Notes under the pieces: generated by a model | Told to the model about the DNA's origin: nothing | What the model saw: only the letters and a program-made list of their open reading frames with translations | The model's database searches: none | Position numbers and translations under genes: made by a program | NCBI RefSeq assembly: GCF_004358445.1 | Contig: NZ_CP037951.1 | Span: 3,297,001-3,361,000 of the forward strand | Direction of reading: 5' to 3' | DNA: 64,000 nt | Source of the DNA: Parashewanella tropica | GTDB taxonomy: Bacteria > Pseudomonadota > Gammaproteobacteria > Enterobacterales > Shewanellaceae | Part shown: in pieces, positions 26,847 through 36,333 of the stretch | How positions within the stretch are numbered: the first letter of the stretch is position 1 | Layout: each line of letters begins with the position of its first letter

Positions 26847-26900
26847 GAGACGTACCACAAGGGCGTCCCCTCTAAACTATGTTTTTATGCTGGAAGAATA

Positions 26901-28763
26901 ATGGAAGCCGAACTTGTCGAAATAAAAAAGTTTTTAGAGCTATCCCCACCTTTCGATGAGCTCGAAGAAACCACTCTTAACCAAATTAGCCATCAAGTAG
27001 AAATTGCGTATTTTCGCTCTGGTTCAGACATCATTCAACTGGATGAAAATATACACGATCTCTATGTGATCCGCAGTGGCGTTGTCGAAGTGTCACGACG
27101 AAACGGAGCTTTGTATAACCGTATTGATGAAGGCGATATGTTTGGGCAAATGGGGTTACTTTCTAACAATAAAGTAAAATTCCCAGCCAAAGCCATCGAA
27201 GATACTTTGGTTTACTGCATACCTGAATCTGTATTTCAGAACCTCTACGATAACGACGAAAAGTTCGCGTCATTTGTTGAAACCGAAAAAGACGTTCGCC
27301 TGAAACAAGCCGTCAAAGAAACCAAAGAACAAAACATTCTGACCTCTTCCAAAGTAACAACTTTGATCACTAATGCGCCCAATTTTATCGATAAAAACCG
27401 CTCTATCGAACAAGCCGCGATTCAAATGTCAGATGAGCTGTCATCGTATTTATTAGTTACTCATTCAGAAGAATCTGGGTATCCACTACTAGGAATGGTT
27501 ACAGAGCGAGATCTATGTACAAAAGTACTAGCCAAAGGACTATCTCCGTCATTACCCATTACCACAATTATGTGTGATGAATTAATTCACATCGATCATA
27601 ACGCTTACGTCCATGAAGCCATGCTGATCATGCTCAGAAATAACATCAGCCACCTGCCAATATTAAAAGGTGAATATCCCATTGGGGTATTGAGTGTCAG
27701 TGACATTGTTCATAATGAATCACAAAATTCATTATTACTAGTCAACAGCATCTTTCAGCAAACCACTATTGATGATCTGGCTACATTATCAGAGCAAGTA
27801 AAAGACTGTTTTTATCGCTTAGTTAACGAAGATGCCAATTCACACATGATAGGCAGTGCCATGTCCGTGATCGGGCGTTCGTTTAAACAAAGGCTCATTG
27901 AACTTGCCGAAGAAACTCTGGGTTCCCCCCCTATTCCATACTGTTTTCTGGCATTAGGTTCAATGGGACGCGATGAGCAATTGATTGTTACAGACCAAGA
28001 TAACGCTATCATTTTAGATAATAGTTACAACGCCAGTATTCACGAAAGCTATTTTGAAAAGCTAGCTCAATTTGTCTGCGATGGACTTGCTAAGTGCGGA
28101 TACAGTTACTGCACTGGAGGTATCATGGCGACAAGCTCTATGTGGCGCATGACTCAAAATGAATGGGAGCAATGCTTTGAAGATTGGATAGATAATCCAA
28201 ATCCTAAAGCGCTACTTAATGCTTCAATTTTTTTCGATCTGGATGGAGTTTATGGACGACTAAAGTGGGCTGAGCAATTGAACGCTTTTATTGTTCGAAA
28301 ATCCAGAAAAAGTCCAAAGTTTTTAGCTTGTTTAGCCCGAAACTCATTAAACCGTACTCCACCATTGGGCTTTTTTAAAGGCTTCGTGATGGAAAAAGAC
28401 GGTCGCCATAATAACTCAATCAATTTAAAGCGTCGTGGAACTGCACCACTGGTTGACCTTATTAGAGTACATGCATTAGCCGTCGGCTCCCGAGCTCAAA
28501 ACTCGCTCGAACGCTTAGACGACATTATTGAAGCCAACATATTGCCTTCGGGGCGTGGACAAGATCTAAAAAATGCGCTTGAGTTTATTTCAATGGTACG
28601 GATTCGACACCAAGCTATAGACATTGAAAATCGAATCATTCCAGATAACAACATTGAGCCTGAAAACTTATCTGACTTTGAACGCCGAACGTTAAAGGAT
28701 GCCTTTCAGGTGCTCAGTAATGCTCAAAATTTCATAAAATTCCGATACCAAGCGGTCAACTAA
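26901..28763 (+). CDS. cNMP-binding/CBS/DUF294 putative nucleotidyltransferase signalling protein
   Basis: A 620-residue soluble protein. A cyclic-nucleotide-binding fold spans about 15-130 (YVIRSGVVEVSRRNG, GDMFGQMGLL). Two CBS motifs span about 155-275. The DUF294 nucleotidyltransferase domain has GSMGRDEQLIVTDQDNA near 350-370, followed by a helical DUF294 C-terminal domain. The family is thought to modify partners in response to adenylate or cyclic nucleotide levels. GGAAG lies 5 bases before the ATG. The exonuclease gene follows after 2 bases; this pairing is conserved in many gammaproteobacteria. Confidence 0.88.
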   Translation: MEAELVEIKKFLELSPPFDELEETTLNQISHQVEIAYFRSGSDIIQLDENIHDLYVIRSGVVEVSRRNGALYNRIDEGDMFGQMGLLSNNKVKFPAKAIEDTLVYCIPESVFQNLYDNDEKFASFVETEKDVRLKQAVKETKEQNILTSSKVTTLITNAPNFIDKNRSIEQAAIQMSDELSSYLLVTHSEESGYPLLGMVTERDLCTKVLAKGLSPSLPITTIMCDELIHIDHNAYVHEAMLIMLRNNISHLPILKGEYPIGVLSVSDIVHNESQNSLLLVNSIFQQTTIDDLATLSEQVKDCFYRLVNEDANSHMIGSAMSVIGRSFKQRLIELAEETLGSPPIPYCFLALGSMGRDEQLIVTDQDNAIILDNSYNASIHESYFEKLAQFVCDGLAKCGYSYCTGGIMATSSMWRMTQNEWEQCFEDWIDNPNPKALLNASIFFDLDGVYGRLKWAEQLNAFIVRKSRKSPKFLACLARNSLNRTPPLGFFKGFVMEKDGRHNNSINLKRRGTAPLVDLIRVHALAVGSRAQNSLERLDDIIEANILPSGRGQDLKNALEFISMVRIRHQAIDIENRIIPDNNIEPENLSDFERRTLKDAFQVLSNAQNFIKFRYQAVN

Positions 28764-28765
28764 TC

Positions 28766-29476
28766 ATGAGCGTTTTTTCAAAACCTCGCGATTGGCACAA
28801 TGATTTCCATACACGACACGCTCAAGTATCCAACCCTATTTTAAAAGATTTCTATGATGCTCAGTTGCCTGACAGCCTTGAATCTCTAGCTAACATAGAG
28901 TTTGTTGCTATGGATTTTGAAACCACAGGGCTAAACCCTGAAAGCGACGGAATTGTTTCAATCGGTTTAGTGCCTTTCACCCTTCGACGTATATTGTTAA
29001 ATTCAGCAAAACAGTGGAAGCTGAAACCAAGGATCCCTCTAGCGAATCAATCTGTGGTGATTCATGGGATTACTCATGACGATATCATTGGCGCACCTGA
29101 CTTTATCGAGGTATATCCTGAGGTACTAAAACACTTAAAGGGAAAAGTCGTCGTCGCTCATTTTCATCAAATCGAGAGACTGTTCTTTAAAAGAGCAATG
29201 CAAATTAGGCTAAATGAAGACATCGAATTTCCAATAGTAGATACGTTTTTAATTGAAAACCAGCACCAAAATCATTGGATGAAACGATTTAATCGTTGGT
29301 TACACAAACAGCCAACGCCATCATTGAGACTAGGAAAATGCAGAGCACGCTATGATTTACCCGCTTATACTCCACATCATGCATTAACAGATGCCATTGC
29401 CACAGCAGAGTTGCTTCAAGCCCAAATTTCGCATCATTTTGACTCAAAGCAACCCATTAAAGATTTTTGGCTTTAA
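28766..29476 (+). CDS. DEDDh 3'-5' exonuclease (DNA polymerase III epsilon-like)
   Basis: A 236-residue nuclease. ExoI holds AMDFETTGLNPESDGIVSIG with the D-x-E pair, ExoII contains VVAHFHQIERLFF, and ExoIII contains HHALTDAIATAELL with the His and Asp of the DEDDh type. It starts 2 bases after the DUF294 gene and is probably cotranscribed with it. It lacks the polymerase-binding tail of DnaQ, so a role in nucleotide signalling or RNA/DNA trimming is as likely as proofreading. Confidence 0.88.
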   Translation: MSVFSKPRDWHNDFHTRHAQVSNPILKDFYDAQLPDSLESLANIEFVAMDFETTGLNPESDGIVSIGLVPFTLRRILLNSAKQWKLKPRIPLANQSVVIHGITHDDIIGAPDFIEVYPEVLKHLKGKVVVAHFHQIERLFFKRAMQIRLNEDIEFPIVDTFLIENQHQNHWMKRFNRWLHKQPTPSLRLGKCRARYDLPAYTPHHALTDAIATAELLQAQISHHFDSKQPIKDFWL

Positions 29477-29483
29477 AGAATGC

Positions 29484-31055
29484 TTAAAGCTTTTCTGTCT
29501 TCATTCCCTTTAACAAACTTACGCACATAACCAATAAAATAAGAGTAAAGGGTAATGCCGTGGAAATGGTTCCAGCCTGAAGTGCTTCAATGGCCTGTTT
29601 ACCACCAACCCAAAGCAATGCTATTGCAACTAAGCCTTCCAATACAGCCCAAAACACACGTTGTGGAGCTGGAGATTCAAGCTTTCCACCAGCAGTAATG
29701 CTATCAATTACCAATGAACCTGAATCAGAAGAAGTAATAAAGAAAACTAAAACAAGCACTACAGCCACAACAGAAAGTAATTGTCCCCAAGGTAATTGAT
29801 CAAACATCTGGAACATAGCTAAAGGCACATCCGTTAATCCATTCGTCCCAAGTTCTCCAATGTGATTAACGATTTGATCAATCGCCATGCCACCAAATAC
29901 AGACATCCAAATGACAGTCACAGCTGTGGGTACGAACAGTACGGCAGTAATGAATTCACGAACAGTACGTCCTTTTGAAACACGGGCAATAAACATACCG
30001 ACAAATGGAGACCAAGAAATCCACCATGCCCAATAAAACACAGTCCAACCATGCATCCAAGCTGAATCTTCACGCCCAACAGGGTTGCTTAGCGGGATGA
30101 TATTTTCAATGTAAGCGGCTAACGTTGTCCCTATTGAACTAAATGAAACGTGATAGCCAATGATCGCGACCAATATCAATAATCCAAAAGCGATGATCAT
30201 ATTGATATTACTGAGTAGCTTAACACCAGAATCAATGCCTCTTAATACTGAAATCGCAGCGATTGCCGTAACAAAACAAATCACAGCAACTTGTAAGCCG
30301 AAACCTGATTCAATACCAAAAACATGATGTATACCGCTTGCCGCTTGCTGCGCCCCCAGACCTAATGACGTCGCCAGACCGAATATTGTTGCCAGAACAG
30401 CAAGAATATCAACGATATGCCCAGGCCAACCCCATGTTTTGTCACCTAAAATGGGATAAAAAATTGAACGCATTGAAAGCGGTAAGCCTTTGTTATAGGC
30501 AAAAAAAGCTAACGATAATGCCACAACACAATATATCGCCCAAGGGTGAAGTCCCCAGTGAAACATGGTTGCGCCTAATGCCAACTTCGCAGCTTCGGGT
30601 GTATTAGGCTCGACATTTAAAGGGGTTTCAAACCATCCCGTAAAGTAAGCCACTGGCTCAGCGACACCCCAAAACATTAAACCTATGCCCATGCCTGCGG
30701 CAAATAACATAGCTAACCAAGACACGTAAGAATATTCCGTCTTGGCATTCGTCCCCCCAATTCGGATTTTCCCGAATGGAGAAATAAGCATCCCCAAACA
30801 AAAGACGACAAAAAAGTTACCCGACCACATAAATAACCAATCAAAGTTATTAATGATGTCTGTTTTAAGGCCGTCCAAAGCCGATTTCATGGTTCCTGCA
30901 TCAATCAAAGCTGTTGCTGCTAAAAATAAAATCAATATGCCTGCACTGATACAAAAAACAGCGTTATGAACATCAAACCCCCATTTCTGGACATTATCTT
31001 GCCCAACTTGATAGTCAGTACTATCAATGCTGTATTTATCAATTCCTTTGGTCAT
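29484..31055 (-). CDS. BCCT-family glycine betaine/choline transporter
   Basis: A 523-residue sodium- or proton-coupled importer with twelve transmembrane helices. The substrate-box region is present (FYWAWWISWSPFVGMFIARV), along with GMGIGLMFWGVAEPV near helix 3. The C-terminal tail is very short, so osmosensing by a long tail as in BetP or BetT is unlikely. Placed beside betB, betA and a porin gene, it most likely imports choline or betaine. A 19-bp inverted repeat lies 19 bp upstream of its start. Confidence 0.88.
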   Translation of the reverse strand: MTKGIDKYSIDSTDYQVGQDNVQKWGFDVHNAVFCISAGILILFLAATALIDAGTMKSALDGLKTDIINNFDWLFMWSGNFFVVFCLGMLISPFGKIRIGGTNAKTEYSYVSWLAMLFAAGMGIGLMFWGVAEPVAYFTGWFETPLNVEPNTPEAAKLALGATMFHWGLHPWAIYCVVALSLAFFAYNKGLPLSMRSIFYPILGDKTWGWPGHIVDILAVLATIFGLATSLGLGAQQAASGIHHVFGIESGFGLQVAVICFVTAIAAISVLRGIDSGVKLLSNINMIIAFGLLILVAIIGYHVSFSSIGTTLAAYIENIIPLSNPVGREDSAWMHGWTVFYWAWWISWSPFVGMFIARVSKGRTVREFITAVLFVPTAVTVIWMSVFGGMAIDQIVNHIGELGTNGLTDVPLAMFQMFDQLPWGQLLSVVAVVLVLVFFITSSDSGSLVIDSITAGGKLESPAPQRVFWAVLEGLVAIALLWVGGKQAIEALQAGTISTALPFTLILLVMCVSLLKGMKTEKL

Positions 31056-31073
31056 CTTGCCTCTCTTATATTT

Positions 31074-31134
31074 AAATATTATGAGTACGAATATTTATTC
31101 GTATGAACACAAAAAATTCGTACTCATAATATTT
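31074..31134 (-). promoter_or_regulatory. 19-bp perfect inverted repeat upstream of the BCCT gene
   Basis: AAATATTATGAGTACGAAT (31074-31092) and its exact complement (31116-31134) are separated by 23 bp. A third half-site, TATTCGTA (31096-31103), forms a closer palindrome with TACGAATA (31086-31093). Three TACGAAT-type half-sites near the promoter suggest a cooperative operator, or a 5' leader hairpin. Confidence 0.6.
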
Positions 31135-31344
31135 TTAATTACTGATGAATGCTGAGCATTTTACACAAGTATCAATCACGCCCCAATCCCAGATTTTTAC
31201 AAAATACAACTAAATGTTAATTAACAATCAGTTACAACATTAGAGTCAAGCATGGGTCACACTGCTAGTTGTCTTCTGATTAGACATTGATCACAAACAT
31301 CATTAGAATGCTTTGCTCTCAAACAATTTCAACACAAAATAATA

Positions 31345-32415
31345 ATGCTTAAAAAACATAGCAGTTTACTTCTAGGACTCACGCTACTCGCTCCCATCGC
31401 TCATGCATCTAACAATTTATCTGGCGGAGTTTGGTTGAACTACACCTACCTGCCCGATGATAAGACGAACAAGAAAACCAATGGTCGAATCGGTGATGAA
31501 GCATTTGTGCTCTATGCCAATGGCGAAGCTGAAAAGGGTAAAGGCAACTGGTCTTATGCCGCTGAGTTTCGTGTAGGCCCTGGCAGCTTTACTGACAAAG
31601 CCAACAACTCAACGGGTGATGCTATGGCTATGCACCAAGCTTGGGTTGGATTTGATTTAGCAGAAAAATACAAACTCATTGTGGGCAAAAGCCAAGTTCC
31701 TTTTGGTTGGAAAACCGTTAACTTCTGGCCGGGCGATATGCTGCAAGGTGGTTATGGCGATCAAATGGACGTTGGCGCAAAGCTAACATCGGATATCGAC
31801 AAGCTTAATTATTCTGTGGCTTACTTCCTTGCTGATGATTTTGGTGATGACTCTACCGATACTGTGGACGATAACGGTCACTGGGGCAGCAGCAAAACGT
31901 ATCGCAAAGTGAAAACAACCGTGGCTGATTTAAATTATGAAGTCGCAAAAGGTCACACCATAGGTTTTTCTGCACAAAGCGGTAAATTGCAAGACTTAAG
32001 CTCGCCGAGTAAAGATGTTGATGGTTCACATTCTGCTTGGGTTATTTATTACAAAACTGAAATCAATAACTTTTATGCCAATGCAGAGTTCATGAAGACG
32101 TCTCGTGACTTACCAAACGCCTACGTTGCCAAATCTAAAGTTGAGCCCAAAGTTGAAAACCAGCGCATCGCGGCTGAATTTGGCTATAAAATGGATAAAT
32201 GGAACTTCTACGTTGACCTAATGACTGCGAAGCCAGAAACCAAAGGCAATAACTCTGATTCTGTTTATGCTATCGCGCCAGGTGTGACCTACAACTATGG
32301 TCCAGGCTGGGTATACCTTGAATACTTAAAGCAAGACGGTGACATCGACCGTGACGGTAAAGTGAAGCATGGTGACTTCTCTGCACTGTACCTAACGATC
32401 GATTTCTATTTTTAG
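31345..32415 (+). CDS. Outer-membrane porin, OprP/OprO-like
   Basis: A 356-residue beta-barrel with a signal peptide (residues 1-21) and an aromatic C-terminus (LYLTIDFYF) typical of Bam substrates. GKSQVPFGWKTVNFWPGDML resembles the phosphate-selective porin O/P family. Its position between the BCCT transporter and bet genes suggests it admits choline or betaine across the outer membrane rather than phosphate. No PhoB box was noticed upstream. Confidence 0.8.
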   Translation: MLKKHSSLLLGLTLLAPIAHASNNLSGGVWLNYTYLPDDKTNKKTNGRIGDEAFVLYANGEAEKGKGNWSYAAEFRVGPGSFTDKANNSTGDAMAMHQAWVGFDLAEKYKLIVGKSQVPFGWKTVNFWPGDMLQGGYGDQMDVGAKLTSDIDKLNYSVAYFLADDFGDDSTDTVDDNGHWGSSKTYRKVKTTVADLNYEVAKGHTIGFSAQSGKLQDLSSPSKDVDGSHSAWVIYYKTEINNFYANAEFMKTSRDLPNAYVAKSKVEPKVENQRIAAEFGYKMDKWNFYVDLMTAKPETKGNNSDSVYAIAPGVTYNYGPGWVYLEYLKQDGDIDRDGKVKHGDFSALYLTIDFYF

Positions 32416-32435
32416 TCTTAGCTGAGAATAAATTG

Positions 32436-32466
32436 AATAGGCAATCAGTTGATTGCCTATTTTTTG
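32436..32466. terminator. Bidirectional terminator between porin and marR-type gene
   Basis: AATAGGCAATC and GATTGCCTATT form an 11-bp perfect stem with a 4-nt loop, followed by TTTTTG. It contains the stop codon of the convergent regulator gene. Confidence 0.85.
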
Positions 32467-32942
32467 CTTGAAACGGGATCAATTGCGCCAACTTCAAGTA
32501 TTGGAGCGGCATCTAAATTCTGTGCATCCATCATACCTGCGATACGTTGCATAGAAGACAGCAATAATGATTGTTCCCACTCGGCAAGCGCCGAAAATTT
32601 TTCGATGAAATGATCTTGTAAAGGTTGAGGTGCAGTAATCAGCACTTGCTGACCTTCTTCAGTGATGAAAAGGCCAACACGACGTTTATCTTCATTACTT
32701 CGAACCCGAAACACTAAGCCTCTGTTTTCTAGGCGGTCGATAATACTCGTCACAGTTGCAGGGCTTAAATTAACATCTTGCGCAACTTGACTGGCTAAAA
32801 TGCCTTTAACTCGTGCGATTTGTTGCAAAATGACCAATTGTGGCCCTGTGAGGCCAACGGTTTTACTAAGGGCTTTAGAGTGTAAATCAATCGCTCTAAT
32901 AACTTTACGTAGCGATGTAAACAGTTCTTCGTGTTTTTCCAT
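32457..32942 (-). CDS. MarR-family transcriptional regulator of the bet locus
   Basis: A 161-residue winged-helix regulator. The recognition region contains ASQVAQDVNLSPATVTSIIDRLE and the wing RSNEDKRRVGLFITEEG, both typical of MarR proteins. It is divergent from betB with a 100-bp gap holding a palindrome, so it likely controls betBA. Classical bet loci use a TetR-type BetI here; this is a replacement. The ligand is not known, though choline or betaine aldehyde would be logical. Confidence 0.87.
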   Translation of the reverse strand: MEKHEELFTSLRKVIRAIDLHSKALSKTVGLTGPQLVILQQIARVKGILASQVAQDVNLSPATVTSIIDRLENRGLVFRVRSNEDKRRVGLFITEEGQQVLITAPQPLQDHFIEKFSALAEWEQSLLLSSMQRIAGMMDAQNLDAAPILEVGAIDPVSSKK

Positions 32943-32996
32943 GATTCATGTTCTTGAACTTAACTGGAAAAATTATATCGCTATCAATATAGATCC

Positions 32997-33019
32997 TTAA
33001 AGCATTTTTGATGCTTTAA
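32997..33019. promoter_or_regulatory. Palindrome in the marR-betB divergent promoter region
   Basis: TTAAAGCAT and ATGCTTTAA are separated by 5 bases, a 23-bp perfect dyad 24 bp before betB. Size and position fit a MarR-dimer operator. Confidence 0.55.
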
Positions 33020-33042
33020 TCAGTAAGAAAAATAGAATTACC

Positions 33043-34500
33043 ATGATGCTTTTAAAAAACTTTATCAACGGCCAACTCCTTGATAACCAAACAGGTGAAA
33101 CTTTCGACGTAACAAACCCTGCAACTGGGGAAGTGATATATCAAGTCGAAGTAGCAGATGAGCATATCCAGCAAGCGGCTGTCGAAAGTGCTAAAGCAGG
33201 TTTTGCCACTTGGTCAGCCATGACAGGAATGGAGCGAGCTCGCATTCTGCATAAAGCTGTCACCTTACTTCGTGAACGCAATGACGAGTTAGCTGAAATT
33301 GAAGTTAAAGATACAGGAAAGCCTTGGCAGGAAGCATCTGTTGTTGACGTTGTGACTGGTGCAGATTCAATCGAATTCTTTGCAGGGCTTGCACCGTCTA
33401 TTGAAGGGAATCAGCAGGATTTAGGTGGTGATTTTTATTATACCCGCCGTGAGCCTTTAGGTATTTGTGCGGGTATTGGTGCTTGGAACTACCCATTGCA
33501 AATTGCATGCTGGAAATCAGCTCCTGCTTTGGCATGTGGTAACGCCATGATTTTTAAACCATCTGAAGAAACCCCAATGGGCGCGGTAAAACTGGCTGAA
33601 ATCTTTATTGAAGCTGGCGTACCGGCTGGTGTGTTTAACGTAGTACATGGTGATGCAAAAGTTGGACAATGGTTAACTCACTCTCCTGATATCGCTAAAG
33701 TTTCTTTCACTGGTGAAGTTTCTACTGGACAAAAAGTGATGCAAGCGGCCGCAAGCACGCTTAAAGATGTCACTATGGAACTCGGTGGTAAGTCACCACT
33801 TATCGTATTCAACGACGCCGATATCGACAATGCAGTATCTGCTGCCATGCTAGGTAACTTCTACACCCAAGGTGAGATTTGCACCAACGGAACGCGTGTG
33901 TTTGTTCAGCGTGATATCTACGAGCAATTTGTTGAGCAACTGCTAGAACGTACTCAAAACAACATTATTGCTGGCGATCCAATGAATCCAGACGTCAACT
34001 TTGGCACTTTGATTTCAAAAGACCATCAGCAAAAAGTGTTGGATTATATTCAAATCGGCCGTGATGAAGGCGCGAAGCTGCTTTGTGGCGGTGAAGCGTT
34101 AAAGCCTCAAGGTGCTGAAAACGGCTGTTTTGTCGCCCCAACCATCTTCTCCGACTGTAATGATGATATGCGCATCGTTAAAGAAGAGATCTTTGGTCCA
34201 GTAATGGCACTCTTAGTCTTTGATGACGAAGAAGAAGTCATTGGCCGTGCGAATGATACCAAGCTTGGCTTAGCGGCTGGCGTATTTACTCAAGACATTA
34301 CTCGTGCTCACCGTGTTATTCACCAAATGCAAGCAGGTATTTGTTGGATCAACGCTTATGGTGCCTCCCCTGCTGAAATGCCTGTGGGTGGCTACAAGCT
34401 TTCAGGTATCGGCCGTGAAAATGGCGTAGAAACTCTCAAACACTATACCCAAGTCAAAGCGGTGTATATGGGCATGAATAAACTTGAGAGCCCTTTTTAA
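33043..34500 (+). CDS. betB: Betaine aldehyde dehydrogenase
   Basis: A 485-residue NAD(P)-dependent dehydrogenase oxidising betaine aldehyde to glycine betaine. [13 protein letters not shown], the general-base segment MELGGKSPL, the nucleophile in [12 protein letters not shown] and the C-terminal GREN block are all present. Start at 33043 or 33046; neither has a strong ribosome site. betA follows one base after the stop. Together the two enzymes convert choline to the osmoprotectant. Confidence 0.93.
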   Translation: MMLLKNFINGQLLDNQTGETFDVTNPATGEVIYQVEVADEHIQQAAVESAKAGFATWSAMTGMERARILHKAVTLLRERNDELAEIEVKDTGKPWQEASVVDVVTGADSIEFFAGLAPSIEGNQQDLGGDFYYTRREPLGICAGIGAWNYPLQIACWKSAPALACGNAMIFKPSEETPMGAVKLAEIFIEAGVPAGVFNVVHGDAKVGQWLTHSPDIAKVSFTGEVSTGQKVMQAAASTLKDVTMELGGKSPLIVFNDADIDNAVSAAMLGNFYTQGEICTNGTRVFVQRDIYEQFVEQLLERTQNNIIAGDPMNPDVNFGTLISKDHQQKVLDYIQIGRDEGAKLLCGGEALKPQGAENGCFVAPTIFSDCNDDMRIVKEEIFGPVMALLVFDDEEEVIGRANDTKLGLAAGVFTQDITRAHRVIHQMQAGICWINAYGASPAEMPVGGYKLSGIGRENGVETLKHYTQVKAVYMGMNKLESPF

Positions 34501-34501
34501 G

Positions 34502-36163
34502 ATGAGCATAAACTACGATTACATCATTGTTGGTGCAGGCTCTGCTGGTTGCGTGTTAGCAAATCGCCTTTCTGAAGACAGTAACAACCAAGTATTGCTC
34601 ATTGAAACGGGCGGCAGTGATAAAAGCATTTTCATTCAGATGCCAACGGCGCTTTCTATTCCCATGAATACAGAAAAGTATGCGTGGCAATACGAAACCA
34701 TCGAAGAGCCTTATCTCAATAACCGAAAAATGCATTGCCCGCGCGGTAAGGTGTTAGGCGGCAGTTCATCCATTAATGGCATGGTTTACGTACGTGGTCA
34801 TGCTCGTGATTTTGATGAGTGGCAACAACACGGCGCCACAAATTGGAATTACAGCCATTGCCTGCCCTATTTCCAAAAAGCCGAAACTTGGGCGTTTGGG
34901 GGTGATCAATACCGAGGTGATTCAGGACCTCTAGCCGTCAATAACGGCAATGAAATGAAGAATCCGTTATACAAAGCCTTTATCAATGCTGGTGTTGAAG
35001 CGGGATATTTCGAAACCCCAGATTACAACGGTAAGTTGCAAGAAGGCTTTGGCGCCATGCATATGACCATTAAAGATGGTGTACGCTGGTCAACGGCTAA
35101 TGCTTATTTAAAGCCCGCCCTACCTCGCCAAAACTTAACGGTTGTGACTCACGCCCAAGTGGAAAAAGTCCTACTTGAAGGTAAAAAAGCGATTGGTGTT
35201 CGCTATCAACGACATAACAAAACCATTGAAGCTCACTGTAATAAGGAAGTGATCCTTTCAGCTGGCTCTATTGGTTCACCGCATATTTTGCAGCTATCTG
35301 GTATTGGTAATAAAGCTGTGCTTGAAAAGGCGGGCATTGAAGTCAAACACGAACTCAATGGCGTAGGTGAAAACCTACAAGATCACTTAGAGTTCTATTT
35401 CCAATTTAAGTGTAAACAACCTATCACGCTTAATGGTGAGTTAGATCTGTGGAGTAAATTCAAAATTGGTGCACGTTGGTTCTTTACCAAGAAAGGCTTA
35501 GGTTCAACCAACCACTTTGAATCTTGTGGCTTTATTCGCTCTAAAGCAGGAGTTGAGTGGCCAGATCTACAATATCACTTCTTACCTGCGGCAATGCGCT
35601 ACGATGGACGCAGTGCGTTTGATGGTCACGGCTTTCAAGTTCACATTGGGCATAACAAACCCAAAAGTCGTGGACATGTGCATGTAGTCAGTGCCGATCC
35701 TAAGGTTCATCCAGAGATCACATTCAACTACATGCAACACCAAGATGATATTGAAGGTTTCAGACAATGCGTACGTCTGACACGTGAAATCATCAATCAA
35801 AATGCATTTAATGAATATCGTGAAGATGAAATTCAGCCTGGTACTCATATTCAGACTGATGAAGAAATCGATGCTTTTGTCCGTAGCTCGGTTGAAAGTG
35901 CCTATCATCCAAGCTGCTCATGCAAAATGGGAACGGATGACATGGCGGTTGTGGATCCAGAGACAAAAATTCGTGGCATTGACGGGCTGCGAGTTGTTGA
36001 CTCTTCCATCTTCCCAACCATTCCAAACGGCAATTTAAACGCACCCACTATTATGGTGGCAGAAAGAGCGGCGGATTTGATTTTAGGTAACACAATGCTC
36101 CCTGCATCTAACGCCGAAGTTACTATTTCTGATGTTTGGGAGAGTAAACAGAAATCAAGATAA
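34502..36163 (+). CDS. betA: Choline dehydrogenase (GMC flavoprotein)
   Basis: A 553-residue FAD enzyme oxidising choline to betaine aldehyde, probably at the inner membrane and linked to the respiratory chain. The dinucleotide motif [14 protein letters not shown] is at the N-terminus, GMC signatures [19 protein letters not shown] and [17 protein letters not shown] follow, and the catalytic His lies in [10 protein letters not shown]. The ATG at 34502 is used; an upstream in-frame TTG lies inside betB. It is cotranscribed with betB. Confidence 0.93.
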   Translation: MSINYDYIIVGAGSAGCVLANRLSEDSNNQVLLIETGGSDKSIFIQMPTALSIPMNTEKYAWQYETIEEPYLNNRKMHCPRGKVLGGSSSINGMVYVRGHARDFDEWQQHGATNWNYSHCLPYFQKAETWAFGGDQYRGDSGPLAVNNGNEMKNPLYKAFINAGVEAGYFETPDYNGKLQEGFGAMHMTIKDGVRWSTANAYLKPALPRQNLTVVTHAQVEKVLLEGKKAIGVRYQRHNKTIEAHCNKEVILSAGSIGSPHILQLSGIGNKAVLEKAGIEVKHELNGVGENLQDHLEFYFQFKCKQPITLNGELDLWSKFKIGARWFFTKKGLGSTNHFESCGFIRSKAGVEWPDLQYHFLPAAMRYDGRSAFDGHGFQVHIGHNKPKSRGHVHVVSADPKVHPEITFNYMQHQDDIEGFRQCVRLTREIINQNAFNEYREDEIQPGTHIQTDEEIDAFVRSSVESAYHPSCSCKMGTDDMAVVDPETKIRGIDGLRVVDSSIFPTIPNGNLNAPTIMVAERAADLILGNTMLPASNAEVTISDVWESKQKSR

Positions 36164-36333
36164 AAATCCTTTTGCAGGGATCATCACTCCCTCAGTGAAA
36201 GCGTACTTGCCATTCTGATTGAATGGCGAGTTAAACCCTGTTTGGATGTTCTATTTGTCCCAGAAATATTACAAGAAAGCGTTTTGGCACAACTAATCAA
36301 GCAGATAACAAAAACTAGAAAAAGGCTTTATTT

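Noticed and set aside
31345-32415. Phosphate uptake porin
   Set aside because: The family is called phosphate-selective, but no Pho box was noticed and the neighbours are choline/betaine genes.
35582-36093. Several antisense frames within betA
   Set aside because: They mirror the coding periodicity of betA and have no ribosome sites or recognisable products.
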